Source of the DNA: Cytophagaceae bacterium
GTDB taxonomy: Bacteria; Bacteroidota; Bacteroidia; Cytophagales; Spirosomataceae
Reading direction: 5' to 3'
Length of the DNA: 64,000 bases
Assembly (NCBI GenBank): GCA_027486845.1
Contig: JAIXOL010000042.1
Location: 62,001 to 126,000, forward strand
Part shown: piece by piece, positions 1-9,324 of the stretch
How the letters are laid out: each line of letters starts with the position of its first letter
How positions within the stretch are numbered: position 1 is the first letter of the stretch
Notes under the pieces: generated by a model
What the model was told of the DNA's origin: nothing
The model's database searches: none
The model's input: the letters and a program-made list of their open reading frames with translations, nothing else
Program-made: the position numbers and the translations under genes

Positions 1-226
1 CACCTTCAATGCCCGCTAACCAATCTTGATTTTGCTTAAAAAACGGCAAATATTCTTTATAATCTTTGCCCGTTCCGATGTTCATTCCTCGATAAACTTG
101 TCGGCTATCGGCACTGATGATTTCGCCATTAATTTTTGATGCTATATTGACCGCCAACTTCGTTTTTCCCGAAGCTGTTGGGCCCAAAATCACAATTAAA
201 GGTTGATTATTCTGTTTGTGTATCAT
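1..226 (-). CDS. miaA: tRNA dimethylallyltransferase, N-terminal part (cut by window edge)
   Basis: MiaA transfers a dimethylallyl group to N6 of A37 in tRNAs that read codons starting with U. Reading the minus strand from ATG at 226 gives a P-loop GPTASGKT at residues 16-23, followed by the MiaA signature [18 protein letters not shown]. The frame is open to the window start, so only about 75 residues are visible. The ATG lies inside the 3' end of the upstream gene on the same strand (stop at 207), a 20-nt overlap that suggests translational coupling. The two family motifs make the identification secure; the rest of the gene lies outside the window. Confidence 0.93.
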   Translation of the reverse strand, partial: MIHKQNNQPLIVILGPTASGKTKLAVNIASKINGEIISADSRQVYRGMNIGTGKDYKEYLPFFKQNQDWLAGIEG

Positions 227-1073
227 CTTTCAATTTCATCAAAAACTTCCAATTTCCTGAATTGAAAACCTTGTTTTTTGTATTTTCATCGGCCAATTTT
301 CTCGTAAAAGTCTCATTATCAATCCCAAAAGTCAGCGGAGGTGTTAATTCAATTCGCTCAAAACCAATTTTTTCGTAATTTGTTCCGTCTGACCAATCAG
401 CGTCGGCGTAAGTCATAATATCGTCAGGGGCGTGTTCGTCTATAAACATTTTTAAGAGTTTATTCAGCCCACCAACGACCGTAAAACCTTTATAATTAGC
501 AAATCGAATCAATTCATAAGAGCGATATTCTTGTCCTTCCCTAATGATTTTTTTGGCATTACTAAACGAAGCTACTGCTACCAAAAACGCCTCTTTATTT
601 ATATTATCTTGCAAAACTTTTTCATTTTGAATCACCCTAAAATAGCGGCTGGGCAGAAACAAACCATACTTTAATTTGGCATTGACTTTGCTCTGTAAAT
701 GATTATTTGTCAGAAACTTATCCATCATTGGTTTATCGATTCGTTGTACTTGGGTTAGTCGGGCAGGAATTGTTTCGCTCTTTCCAAACAAAGACATTAA
801 TCTCGACTCCACAATGCCTCGTTTGGATTGCCAAATGTCTTCCCAAAGATGAATAACTCTTATATCTTTTTGGGTAAATAATTGACTAATTTTCTGAAAA
901 AAAGTCGAATCATCAACCGCATTTTCTGAAAAAACACAATGTAAGACTAAGTTTTTTTCTGGAAAGAACAAATACCAAAAAGGCGTGTCAGGAAATCCAA
1001 CAGGGTTTTCGTCAATCACAAAATCAGTGTTTTGAGCTATAAAATTCTTTATATCAATGATGAATTTTTGCAA
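207..1073 (-). CDS. Uncharacterised protein, GNAT-like fold suspected
   Basis: I do not recognise a named family for these 288 residues. The protein has no signal peptide or membrane segment, so it is probably cytoplasmic. The C-terminal half (about residues 165-255) contains a run in the order [38 protein letters not shown] and YEKIGF. This resembles the spacing of GNAT-like domains, where a small residue-rich turn precedes a helix and a late Y-x-x-x-GF motif ends the fold; that is inference only. The stop overlaps the miaA start by 20 nt, so the pair is probably co-transcribed and a role linked to RNA modification is possible but unproven. Confidence 0.75.
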   Translation of the reverse strand: MQKFIIDIKNFIAQNTDFVIDENPVGFPDTPFWYLFFPEKNLVLHCVFSENAVDDSTFFQKISQLFTQKDIRVIHLWEDIWQSKRGIVESRLMSLFGKSETIPARLTQVQRIDKPMMDKFLTNNHLQSKVNAKLKYGLFLPSRYFRVIQNEKVLQDNINKEAFLVAVASFSNAKKIIREGQEYRSYELIRFANYKGFTVVGGLNKLLKMFIDEHAPDDIMTYADADWSDGTNYEKIGFERIELTPPLTFGIDNETFTRKLADENTKNKVFNSGNWKFLMKLKDDTQTE

Positions 1074-1234
1074 TGGAAAATTGTTTTTAATGGTAAATAT
1101 TCAATAATTTCGTAATAAAATACGTTATATAAAATGTATCGAAACAATCATGAACCAAACACTATAATTTATTGAGATTCAAACCTTTATATTCGTTTAC
1201 TTGTTTAGTTTTTGGCTTAAATTTATCATAATTT

Positions 1235-1909
1235 ATGAAACTGCTTCGTTTTTTTACACTCAATTCTTGGATTATTTTTCTGCCTCTTGCAAGTAATGCC
1301 CAAGTATCTCGTGCGTATATGCTCGATGAAGCCGACACTTATTTCAAATCTGGACGTTATTGGGATGCCTTCTTCAAATACCGTGAATGTGCAATTTTAC
1401 CAGAATTTGAGGCCTCAAGCCAAATCAGCGAACAAATAAAAAATAGTTCGCATGCACTATATCTAACCAAAAAATTTAAGGATTATTTTGCTCTGCAAAG
1501 ATACGCACCTGCCAAAGAAAACCTATTGGAATTGGTAAGTATGAATCCTAACGACCCAAATCGTGGACAGATTGCTCATATTACATTGGCTCAAGGAACT
1601 GAATTACAGCGTTTGGCAATGCGTCAGCGTACACCAGCTGCTACGGCCGATATGCTCAAAAAAGCAATGTCTTATTATTATCAAGCCGCCAAAGAAGGTT
1701 TAATGGAAGAGTCGATTTTAGCCATTAAACAATGTGAATATTCGATCAAAGAAACAAAAGTTCCGATGGAAGAAACATCATCGCCGCTTCCAACAATGAT
1801 TGATAAAGATACAAAACAACCAAATATTCCAACCCAAACCACACCAACCGTAAAACATCCAAGAAAACCAGTTGAGGTTATTATAAATCCTAATCCTAAA
1901 GGGAATTAA
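1235..1909 (+). CDS. Secreted TPR-like protein (paralogue of the gene at 5823)
   Basis: The 224-aa product starts with a signal peptide (hydrophobic run to about residue 22, ending SNAQ). Next comes a helical region of about 150 residues with TPR-like spacing: an A-D-x-Y-F-K-S-G-R-Y-W-D-A-F-F-K-Y pattern at 32-48 and later helices ending AILAIKQCEYS. The last 50 residues are Pro/Thr/Lys rich and probably disordered. The gene at 5823 has the same order and similar wording (F-K-x-G-x-Y-x-x-A-F-F and N-P-D-D/N-D-P), so the two are paralogues. It is probably periplasmic or surface exposed. Function unknown. Confidence 0.8.
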   Translation: MKLLRFFTLNSWIIFLPLASNAQVSRAYMLDEADTYFKSGRYWDAFFKYRECAILPEFEASSQISEQIKNSSHALYLTKKFKDYFALQRYAPAKENLLELVSMNPNDPNRGQIAHITLAQGTELQRLAMRQRTPAATADMLKKAMSYYYQAAKEGLMEESILAIKQCEYSIKETKVPMEETSSPLPTMIDKDTKQPNIPTQTTPTVKHPRKPVEVIINPNPKGN

Positions 1910-1948
1910 TATTGGTTATTGATTACTGGGAAACTGGTTTTGAAAATT

Positions 1949-1981
1949 AAACGGCTGTCAATCCAAAATTGACAGCCGTTT
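1949..1981. terminator. Bidirectional intrinsic terminator
   Basis: A perfect 14-bp stem (1949-1962 with 1968-1981) and a 5-nt CCAAA loop sit between two convergent genes that stop at 1909 and 2033. The arms begin with AAA and end with TTT, and on the plus strand a T-rich run (TTTAATTTTTTT) follows. Confidence 0.85.
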
Positions 1982-2032
1982 AATTTTTTTGCTGAACCAA
2001 ATAACCAATCACATGTAACAAGTACCTAATAA

Positions 2033-4807
2033 CTATTCCACTACCAAAACCACCGTAGGATTCATTGGGTAGCGACCGAATTTATCTCCATAAATCGCCA
2101 AACCACCTGCTAAACTTTCATCTACTTCGAGTCTTATGGTTAATTCACCCATTGTACGAGCCAATTCTAAAGCTTTTTGCGGAATATTTACTCCCAAACG
2201 ATAACCATACGAACCTGCTTCATACAATTTTTTGTCTTGTGGCTGATTGTGCCACGACAAAATACCACGGTGGTCAGCTGGGTCATTGCTGAGGTCGTAT
2301 CTTCCTGCAAAAATACCATTGATTTTTACCGAAACTGCACTTGGGTAGCGTGAAGTATCGGTCATCGGATAAGCATTTTTATTTTGACTCGGCTCGGCTT
2401 TTGCCCCCAGCATGTAGTCAGTATTCTTTATTTGAGAATTTTCTTTGTCTTTGGCAAAAAGCTGTTTTGACGAAACCTCCGCCACAAACGATGCACTTTC
2501 AAACTTTGTATCGGTTGGAATCTTGATTTTATACTCAAAGTACCCACTTCCTGCACCATTTACTTTTAGTCCGTCGAGAATATTCCATTGCTTTTTACTC
2601 CAACGAGCATCGCTAAAGTTTTTTGGTTCAATGCTTATCAATTTTACTTTTTTGCCACTCAAAAGTGTCATTTCGCTCGGAGTTTTACCTTCAACAATAA
2701 ATGTTGTAAAATTGCGATGTACAACATTTCCTGCGTTATCTTCCAAAATCAAGGCCGCAATCACTACTGATTTTTCATCGGGCATAGTTAATTTAATTGG
2801 TTCGAGTTCTTTTTGTAGCCATGCTTGATAAGGAACAGTTTTGGTCATATTTCCCCAAGTTTTTTTCTGACCCAGTGCATCATAACCATACATTTGCACT
2901 TTCAGATTTAGGTTATTCCCTAAATTTTTATCAGTCATAACTGAAAGATATAGCGGTAAATTAATCTCCTCTTTTGGTTTTACGCTTCGACTGATTTCAT
3001 TGCCCGCTGAAATATAAATATCCGAATGAAAATCTTTGATTGCCATGCCATCAACCAATTCACCAATGCCCGTTTCTTTCTCTGAGCGGTCGAATCTGAA
3101 ATAGCCATTCCACTCATTAATTACATCGTGATGCTCGGTATAAAGCCAACCCGCAATTTTTGGGTATTTTCTGAAAGTATTAATCATTCGGTGATAATCC
3201 CAACTCCAATCTACATCACCCGTACTGCCTTCATAGCCCCAAACATTGCCACATTCCGAATTGATATTTGGTACATCGGTTTGAGTGTAGCCCTTCTCAT
3301 AATGAAACTGACTACCAACAAACGTTTTTTCGTCGATTTCCTTCAAATGTTTTTCCCAACCCGAACCTGGCAAATATTCGTGCCACGAGTTAATATCAGT
3401 TTCGGTATGACCCGCTCCACAACAAATTGAGTTATCCTCAACTAATCGAGTAGCATCAAGCGATTTTGCTAAACGATACACCGACGCTACCCATTTTTGG
3501 GTTTCGGGCAGATATACGCTTTGTTTTTTGCCATTAAATTCTTGTTTTGTTTTCAAACCCCAAGTTTCGTTAAAGACAATCCAAGAGAAAATCGCAGGGT
3601 GATTATAATCACGTTTTATCATTTCGTGAAGCGTATATTCTGATTCTTTTTGAGCATTTTTATCGGGTTCTCCCCAGAAATTCGGTAAATCGGACATCAC
3701 CAAAATACCCAATTTATCAGCCCAATAAAGTTTACGAGGCACATCAACTTTGATGTGCGTCCGAATGCCATTTAAGCCAATATTTCGAGCCAAAAGAATT
3801 TCGTTTTTCATAAATTCATCGGTCGGAAAAGTATAAAAACCCGTTGGATGATACGATTGGTCGAGAGCCAATTGCATATAAATTGGCTTATTATTAAGAG
3901 CAATGTATTTATAATTAGTATTTGGCAGATTGACTGTCGAAATCTTACGCATTCCGAAATAAGATTTAACTTCATCATCTGCCAGTTTTACATTTGTTTC
4001 GTACAAATACGGATCTTCAAGAGTCCATAATCTTGGCGATGAAATTGGCACTGTAAATGAATGTTGTGTTTTACCTTTCGGAAAAGTTTCACGAATCGAA
4101 ATTTTCTGATTTCCGTTAATCGTCAATTCTAAATCAAGGTCTTTTGTTGCTGGGCTTCCCAAGTAAGCCGTTACTTTAACTTGGTTTTTGTCAATATCTG
4201 GCGTAAAATGCACTGCATCTAAGAAATTTTGTCCACGAGCTTCTACATAAATCGTTTGCCAAAGTCCACGAGCATTGCCGTAGCCTTGCTTACCATAAAG
4301 CGTAAAATCACGGCGTTTGTCATCGACTTTTATCACTAAGTTTTGCTCAGTTCCGTGCTTTAAGTTGGTCAATTCAAACGAAAAAGGCGTATATCCCCCT
4401 TCGTGGCTGCCAAGTTCTTTGCCATCAAGCCAAACGGTAGTTTTCCAGTCCGATGCTCCGATAGTTACAAAAACTCGTTTGCCTTTCCATTCGGGTTTTA
4501 TCGTTATTTTTCTAGCATACCACGCGATATCTGCTTCATCTTTTACGCCTGAAAGTGGCGAACCCCATGGAAAGGGAACGGAGATTGTTTGCGTAAATTT
4601 CTTTGTGCCTTTATGCCACTGTGCCTTTTCACCATCATCTTTTTTATCAAATTCAAAAGCCCAATTTCCGTTCAAATTAAGCCATTCTGAGCGTTCAAAA
4701 TCTGGTCGAGGGTGTTCGGGAAGTGGAATATTCTGTTGAGAGAAAGTCTGCTTAACAACAAGTAGGCAAAGTAGCATTAGCACCAGCCTTTTGGGAGGTA
4801 TCATCAT
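2033..4807 (-). CDS. Secreted glycoside hydrolase family 2 enzyme
   Basis: This 924-residue protein has an N-terminal signal peptide (about 1-24, ending TFSQQ). GH2 enzymes remove terminal beta-linked sugars (galactose, glucuronate or mannose) with retention. The GH2 sugar-binding domain begins at SEWLNLNGNWAFEFDK (40-55) and includes DKRRDFTLYGKQGYGNARGLW near 163-183. In the TIM barrel, the acid/base Glu lies in VFNETWG (E414) and the probable nucleophile in NINSECGN (E518). About 200 C-terminal residues form extra beta domains. Substrate cannot be told from sequence. It stands alone on the minus strand, convergent with the TPR-like gene. Confidence 0.92.
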   Translation of the reverse strand: MMIPPKRLVLMLLCLLVVKQTFSQQNIPLPEHPRPDFERSEWLNLNGNWAFEFDKKDDGEKAQWHKGTKKFTQTISVPFPWGSPLSGVKDEADIAWYARKITIKPEWKGKRVFVTIGASDWKTTVWLDGKELGSHEGGYTPFSFELTNLKHGTEQNLVIKVDDKRRDFTLYGKQGYGNARGLWQTIYVEARGQNFLDAVHFTPDIDKNQVKVTAYLGSPATKDLDLELTINGNQKISIRETFPKGKTQHSFTVPISSPRLWTLEDPYLYETNVKLADDEVKSYFGMRKISTVNLPNTNYKYIALNNKPIYMQLALDQSYHPTGFYTFPTDEFMKNEILLARNIGLNGIRTHIKVDVPRKLYWADKLGILVMSDLPNFWGEPDKNAQKESEYTLHEMIKRDYNHPAIFSWIVFNETWGLKTKQEFNGKKQSVYLPETQKWVASVYRLAKSLDATRLVEDNSICCGAGHTETDINSWHEYLPGSGWEKHLKEIDEKTFVGSQFHYEKGYTQTDVPNINSECGNVWGYEGSTGDVDWSWDYHRMINTFRKYPKIAGWLYTEHHDVINEWNGYFRFDRSEKETGIGELVDGMAIKDFHSDIYISAGNEISRSVKPKEEINLPLYLSVMTDKNLGNNLNLKVQMYGYDALGQKKTWGNMTKTVPYQAWLQKELEPIKLTMPDEKSVVIAALILEDNAGNVVHRNFTTFIVEGKTPSEMTLLSGKKVKLISIEPKNFSDARWSKKQWNILDGLKVNGAGSGYFEYKIKIPTDTKFESASFVAEVSSKQLFAKDKENSQIKNTDYMLGAKAEPSQNKNAYPMTDTSRYPSAVSVKINGIFAGRYDLSNDPADHRGILSWHNQPQDKKLYEAGSYGYRLGVNIPQKALELARTMGELTIRLEVDESLAGGLAIYGDKFGRYPMNPTVVLVVE

Positions 4808-5216
4808 AAGTTTTGTAGTTTTGAATAGTTTGGTTGGTTTATGATTAAAAAACGAATTTTTCGTTTCAAACCTTAACTCAAAAATAGTGTTTTTATATCA
4901 TTTATTAATATTTTTTAAAATCTATTTTTAAGAAATATACTGCCAAAAATTCAGTACAAAGTCTTTTAAACTATCATTTGGGCATTTGTGAAGCTTTGTC
5001 CATAATTTTTAAACCAGTTTTTTGCATCTCAATTGATACTTCTCAAAGACCTTCGGTATGAAGAATATAACAAAACAACTTTTGCTGTAAAATATAGAAA
5101 AACTGCATGATAAACATATTCCAAAATTATGGCCAATAGAACAAAATCAGACACTCCTTTTGGTGTGGCTTATTTTTTACTATTTTTGGAAATTATTTAA
5201 GATAACAAAACTCAAT
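4808..5216. other. Gene-free stretch between divergent genes
   Basis: This 409-bp AT-rich interval lies between the divergently transcribed GH2 and MaoC genes and should hold both promoters. I see no ORF with coding character, no strong hairpin and no repeat. The reading frame that extends the MaoC ORF back to 5160 looks accidental. Confidence 0.6.
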
Positions 5217-5624
5217 ATGCTTTTAGAAATAGGCGATACTTACCGCCAAAGTTTTAGTTTTTCGCAGGAAGATGTAATAAAATTTGCCGAAGTCACTGGC
5301 GATAAAAACCCTTTGCACCTCGATGCTGAATTTGCGGCTACCACGCGTTTCAAGCGTCCGATAATTCATGGGCATTTGAGTAGTAGCGTATTTACTCGCA
5401 TCTTGGGAATGGAATTTCCGGGTGAAGGTTCGATTTATATGAAACAAGAAACTGAGTATATGTTTCCGATGTTTGTCAATACCGAATACGAAGTCATTTT
5501 TACAGTAATGAGCGTTGACCGTGAAAAACACGTTGCAGAAATCACAGGTGAGGTTTACATCAAAGGCACTTCTCGTCGAACAATCAGAGGTTTGGCAACA
5601 CTTATGCACTTGACCAAAATTTAA
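5217..5624 (+). CDS. MaoC-like hotdog-fold hydratase
   Basis: MaoC-type proteins hydrate enoyl-CoA thioesters or act as (R)-specific hydratases. The 135-aa protein carries the hydratase-2 motif: F-A-x-V-T-G-D-x-N-P-L-H-L-D (catalytic Asp and His) followed by F-K-R-P-I-I-H-G-H-L. This is a single-hotdog length. I chose ATG 5217 because it begins MLLEIGDTYRQSFSF, the usual start of this family; the in-frame start at 5160 would add 19 untypical hydrophobic residues. No fatty-acid genes are adjacent, so the substrate is open. Confidence 0.88.
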   Translation: MLLEIGDTYRQSFSFSQEDVIKFAEVTGDKNPLHLDAEFAATTRFKRPIIHGHLSSSVFTRILGMEFPGEGSIYMKQETEYMFPMFVNTEYEVIFTVMSVDREKHVAEITGEVYIKGTSRRTIRGLATLMHLTKI

Positions 5625-5822
5625 AATAATCAAATAGAATCGGTTCGGTCAGTTGCATACTTACTCACCCGATTCTATTGCATTTTTTGGAGTAAAAACA
5701 ATAAAAACTTCCCTTCAGCCGTTATAATTTAAATAGTTTAAAAAAAATACTTACAAAAACATTCTTAATATACGATGATTGTATCTTGACTTGTCCTTTC
5801 CCCATAATTATTTCAAAAGACA

Positions 5823-6545
5823 ATGAACAAGTACTTTAAAACCATGAATCGTTTGCTTCTAGTTGGTTTATTTTTTCCACTTATAAGCTTCTCTCAAACC
5901 CATCGTGCTTACGCCGACGAACTTTTCAAAAAAGGAGATTATTATCATGCTTTCTTTCTGTATCGTAACCTTTATGGTACAAATTTAAGCGAAAATCAGT
6001 TTGCCCAGCGATGTAATACTGCTATTTCGCTCACCAAGCAGTTTCTTGATTTACGTGCTTCCAAGCAATATTATGATGCAAAAACTAAGCTGCGTGAACT
6101 ACTCGAAATAAATCCTGATGATTTTCACGCACCGATTTTGCCACAATTATCAATAGAAGAAGCAACTTATTGGCAGAAATTGGCTTTTAAGCAAAATTCG
6201 GCAAAGGAAGTAAACCTGATGCTTGAAAAAGCAATTTCGCTTTATGAACAAGGAAAAACCGATGGATGGAATCAAAACGAAATAAATGATGCGATTAAAC
6301 TCTGTGAAGCGTCTAAAATAGGTAATGGAATCAGTGAAAGAGTTGCTGTCGCACAGAAAGTTGAGATTGTTCCACCGATTGCTGAAACCCCAGTGGCTGA
6401 GGTAAAGCCAATGATTCCGCCGGCACCAACGCCAGTGGTTCAAGTAGAGCATGTAGAGAAAAAACAAATACCAAAACAAAGCAGGATAGTAAAGGCTCGC
6501 AGCAAGGGAGTGCTTCCGAAAAGAGAAGTAGCTACAATAAAATAG
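5823..6545 (+). CDS. Secreted TPR-like protein (paralogue of the gene at 1235)
   Basis: The 240-aa product has a signal peptide (to about residue 25, ending SFSQ). A TPR-like pair follows, with F-K-K-G-D-Y-Y-H-A-F-F-L-Y near 39-51 and a Y-Y-D-A-K-T-K-L-R-E-L-L-E-I-N-P-D-D repeat near 88-105. The C-terminal 60 residues are rich in Pro, Val and Lys. It matches the protein at 1235 in length, domain order and key positions, so the two arose by duplication. The tail ends in a basic stretch (KARSKGVLPKREVATIK). Function unknown. Confidence 0.8.
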   Translation: MNKYFKTMNRLLLVGLFFPLISFSQTHRAYADELFKKGDYYHAFFLYRNLYGTNLSENQFAQRCNTAISLTKQFLDLRASKQYYDAKTKLRELLEINPDDFHAPILPQLSIEEATYWQKLAFKQNSAKEVNLMLEKAISLYEQGKTDGWNQNEINDAIKLCEASKIGNGISERVAVAQKVEIVPPIAETPVAEVKPMIPPAPTPVVQVEHVEKKQIPKQSRIVKARSKGVLPKREVATIK

Positions 6546-6564
6546 TGTTTTACAGATTTTGAAT

Positions 6565-6606
6565 AAAAAGAGATGTATTATTCACAAAAATGATACATCT
6601 CTTTTT
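6565..6606 (+). terminator. Intrinsic terminator after the TPR-like gene
   Basis: A perfect 14-bp stem (6565-6578 with 6593-6606), beginning AAAAAGAG and ending CTCTTTTT, with a 14-nt loop and TTTTTATTT at its 3' side. It lies 20 nt after the stop at 6545. Confidence 0.85.
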
Positions 6607-6737
6607 ATTTAAGAGTATGCTTTCTATATTTAATCCTTTGCCAAGACTTTTTAAGCCAATCGCTAAGGAAATTCTTTCTAGATTTCAATAAACAATCTTT
6701 TTATATATATTGCGAGTACATTCTAACAAAAACTACT

Positions 6738-8114
6738 ATGAAAAAACTTTCCACTTTTTTACTTTGTATATGGGTTTTGCAAGTAAATGCCCAAAACGTA
6801 GAAATATGGCTTACCAAAACCGATAAATCTGTTTTATTTCAAAAACAATCAAATACCCTTAATTTTGATAAAATCAGCAATACTTCACCTAGCATTTATG
6901 TAGATGATGCCAAAAAATTCCAACAAATAGATGGTTTTGGTTATACACTTACAGGTGGAAGTACGCAACTTTTGAACCAAATGAATGCTGCCGAAAGAGC
7001 AAAAATCTTAAAAGAATTGTTTGCCACAGACGACAATAATATCGGAGTAAGTTATTTACGTATAAGCGTAGGAGCATCTGACCTTGACAGTCATGTTTTT
7101 TCTTACGATGACCTTCCTGCAGGAGAAACTGACCTAAAACTAAGTAAATTTAGTTTGGCAGAAGACAAAAAACACTTAATCCCAGTCTTAAAAGAGATTC
7201 TGGCAATCAATCCAAAAATCAAGATTTTGGGTTCCCCGTGGTCGCCGCCAGCCTGGATGAAAACCAATAATAATTCTAAAGGGGGAAGCTTAAAATCTGA
7301 ATTTTATGGCGTTTATGCTCAATATTTGGTAAAATACATAAAGGAAATGAAAAGAGAAGGTATCCTGATTGATGCCTTAACGATTCAGAACGAGCCACTT
7401 CATCATGGAAATAATCCAAGTTTACTGATGCTTCAAGACTCACAAGCATCTTTTGTAAAAAACAATCTCGGCCCAGCATTCAAACAGGCAAAAATTTCAA
7501 CAAAAATCATTATTTACGACCATAACGCCGACCGTCCCGATTATCCAATCAGTATTTTGAATGATACAGAAGCTCGAAAGTACATCGATGGCTCGGCTTT
7601 TCATTTATATGGTGGCAATGTAGAAAATATTAGGAGTGTCCACGAAGCCCATCCCGATAAAAACCTTTATTTTACTGAGCAATGGATTGGTGCACCAGGC
7701 AATTTTGCAGGCGATTTTTCGTGGCATATCAAAAACTTAATCATCGGTGCTTCTCGCAACTGGTGCAAAACAGTTTTAGAGTGGAATTTGGCATCCGACC
7801 CAAAGCAAAGCCTACATACTGATGGAGGATGTACTGAATGTTTGGGAGCCATCACGATTGGACAAAACATCACTCGAAATCCAGCTTATTATATCATTGC
7901 TCATGCTTCGAAGTTTGTTCGCCCAAATTCGGTAAAAATTGCCTCAAATATTATAATGTCGCTGCCGAATGTAGCCTTTAAAACTCCATCGGGCAAAACT
8001 GTTCTGATTGTACAAAATGAGGGCGTTAAAACTCAGGAATTCAATATTCGTTATCATAACAAACAAGTAACTACCACGCTTGATGCCGGCTCGGTGTCTA
8101 CTTATGTTTGGTAA
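6738..8114 (+). CDS. Secreted glycoside hydrolase family 30 enzyme
   Basis: GH30 enzymes are retaining glycosidases (glucosylceramidase, beta-1,6-glucanase, xylanase or fucosidase types). The 458-aa protein has a signal peptide (1-19, ending VNAQ) and the family signatures in order: FQQIDGFGYTLTGGS (61-75), SYLRISVGASDLD (105-117), LGSPWSPPAWMK (164-175), the acid/base Glu in LTIQNEPLH (E219) and the nucleophile in YFTEQW (E314). A C-terminal beta domain follows from about residue 385. Length and motifs suggest the GH30_1/GH30_3 glucanase side of the family; exact specificity is inference. Confidence 0.92.
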   Translation: MKKLSTFLLCIWVLQVNAQNVEIWLTKTDKSVLFQKQSNTLNFDKISNTSPSIYVDDAKKFQQIDGFGYTLTGGSTQLLNQMNAAERAKILKELFATDDNNIGVSYLRISVGASDLDSHVFSYDDLPAGETDLKLSKFSLAEDKKHLIPVLKEILAINPKIKILGSPWSPPAWMKTNNNSKGGSLKSEFYGVYAQYLVKYIKEMKREGILIDALTIQNEPLHHGNNPSLLMLQDSQASFVKNNLGPAFKQAKISTKIIIYDHNADRPDYPISILNDTEARKYIDGSAFHLYGGNVENIRSVHEAHPDKNLYFTEQWIGAPGNFAGDFSWHIKNLIIGASRNWCKTVLEWNLASDPKQSLHTDGGCTECLGAITIGQNITRNPAYYIIAHASKFVRPNSVKIASNIIMSLPNVAFKTPSGKTVLIVQNEGVKTQEFNIRYHNKQVTTTLDAGSVSTYVW

Positions 8115-8123
8115 AAAGAATTA

Positions 8124-8153
8124 TTTGTTTTTAAATTGTTTTGGTTAAATTTG
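8124..8153 (+). promoter_or_regulatory. Bacteroidota-type promoter for the small-gene pair
   Basis: TTTG at 8124-8127 and TAAATTTG at 8146-8153 are separated by 18 nt, matching the Bacteroidota -33/-7 pattern exactly. Transcription would begin a few bases before the ATG at 8163, which supports that start over an in-frame one at 8136. Confidence 0.65.
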
Positions 8154-8162
8154 ATTAGAAAA

Positions 8163-8336
8163 ATGACAGAATTAGAACGAATTATTTTAGAATTAGATTT
8201 AAAAGGATACAAAGAATTACTCGACTTCTATAATTGGCGATGCGAGATTGAAGGTGAAAGTGAAGAAATCAGAGAAGCGATTGATATGCTTTTAGATTTG
8301 ATTTTGGAGATTAAGTATAAATTAGAAAATGAATAA
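8163..8336 (+). CDS. Small acidic helical protein, unknown
   Basis: A 57-residue acidic protein with no signal peptide or cysteine. It is predicted almost wholly helical, with heptad-like leucines and many Glu (ELERIILELDLKGYKELLDF, then EIREAIDMLLDLILEIKYKL). I do not recognise the family. It starts 9 nt after a well-formed promoter and its stop overlaps the start of the next small gene by 8 nt, so the two are a translationally coupled pair. Coding is supported by the overlap and promoter; function is unknown. Confidence 0.6.
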   Translation: MTELERIILELDLKGYKELLDFYNWRCEIEGESEEIREAIDMLLDLILEIKYKLENE

Positions 8337-8574
8337 TTTTATGAGCATTAAAGCAAAACAAACAGAACTTTATCAAGAATTCAGAAAGTTTAAAGATTTT
8401 ACAGAGGCTGAAAAGGTAGCATTCAAAGCAAAAATTACCCAAGATGCCGCTCAACGTACTGATGCAGAAAAAGAAGAGTATCGACACGCCATAAAAGCGA
8501 ATGTGTTAGATATTAAAGAGAAAATTATTGAAATTAAGGAAAAACTGAACAAAAAGTCGGTGGCTTCAACCTAA
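8329..8574 (+). CDS. Small charged coiled-coil protein, unknown
   Basis: An 81-residue Lys/Glu-rich protein in two helical blocks: KAKQTELYQEFRKFKDFTEAEK and a C-terminal IKEKIIEIKEKLNKKS, which looks like a short coiled coil. Start ATG 8329 lies inside the 3' end of the preceding gene; a second ATG four codons on is possible. The partner gene is acidic and this one basic to neutral, so a complex between them is plausible but is inference. I recognise no family. Confidence 0.6.
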   Translation: MNNFMSIKAKQTELYQEFRKFKDFTEAEKVAFKAKITQDAAQRTDAEKEEYRHAIKANVLDIKEKIIEIKEKLNKKSVAST

Positions 8575-8599
8575 CACTATTCGCTATCCAATAATAATT

Positions 8600-9265
8600 A
8601 TGCTAATATTTTTATACCTCTTTTTTGCTTCTATGAGTACAATCCCAAGTATCAATTTACAGAAAAACATTTGGACTAAACTTCCAGAAAACCATTTCAA
8701 AAACGCCACCGACGGCAAAACTTCGAGCCAAACAACCGAAGTAAAACTAAAAGCCGACGACCAATATTTAAGTATTGAATTTAGTTGCTTACAAAACCCT
8801 TTTATAGCACAAAATTCATACATAAAACATAATAGCGAGATGTATAATCAAGAGGTTTTCGAGGTTTTTATTGCCGAAGGATCGGACACGCCCACTCGTT
8901 ATTTAGAATTAGAGATTAATCCAAACAATGCACTTTTTGCAGGCTGGATTGAAAACCCGACCAAGGAAGCTCCTGAAAATTGTGATTTTGTGAGCCACGA
9001 AGATGCAAAAATCATTCATTCGGTAAGCAAAACAGGAAATAGTTGGTCAGGAAAAATGCAAATTCCTTGGACTTTGTTAGGTGGTAAGAAAAACACTTAT
9101 CGAGTCAATTTTTATAGAATTATCTCGCTAAAATCGCATATAAACTCTGACTGGTCAGGTACACCCGCTACGTGTGCATATTTATGCTGGAATCCAACAA
9201 TGAGTGGTAAAGTTCCTCGTTTTCATCGGCCTGAAGCTTTTGGAGTTTTGGAAGTCGAAAAATAA
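8600..9265 (+). CDS. CBM9-like carbohydrate-binding (DOMON-type) protein
   Basis: The 221-aa protein has a short hydrophobic N terminus (LIFLYLFFASM) that may export it, followed by a single beta-sandwich domain of the carbohydrate-binding family 9-like type. Family features seen are KADDQYLSIEFSC, the N-S-x-M-Y-N-Q-E-V-F-E-V-F-I block, YLELEINPNN, a W-S-G-K-M-Q-I-P-W motif, and a C-terminal WNPTMSGKVPRFHRPEAFG. A start at 8633 would remove the export signal. No catalytic domain is attached. It probably binds sugars near the glycosidases encoded upstream. Confidence 0.8.
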   Translation: MLIFLYLFFASMSTIPSINLQKNIWTKLPENHFKNATDGKTSSQTTEVKLKADDQYLSIEFSCLQNPFIAQNSYIKHNSEMYNQEVFEVFIAEGSDTPTRYLELEINPNNALFAGWIENPTKEAPENCDFVSHEDAKIIHSVSKTGNSWSGKMQIPWTLLGGKKNTYRVNFYRIISLKSHINSDWSGTPATCAYLCWNPTMSGKVPRFHRPEAFGVLEVEK

Positions 9266-9324
9266 CAGTATCTAATTAACTATTTCAAAAAAGTTATTAC
9301 ATTTTTTTGAAATTTTTCAAAAAG

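Noticed and set aside
2445..2828. A 127-aa plus-strand frame inside the GH2 gene
   Set aside because: Antisense shadow of a well-supported GH2 coding region.
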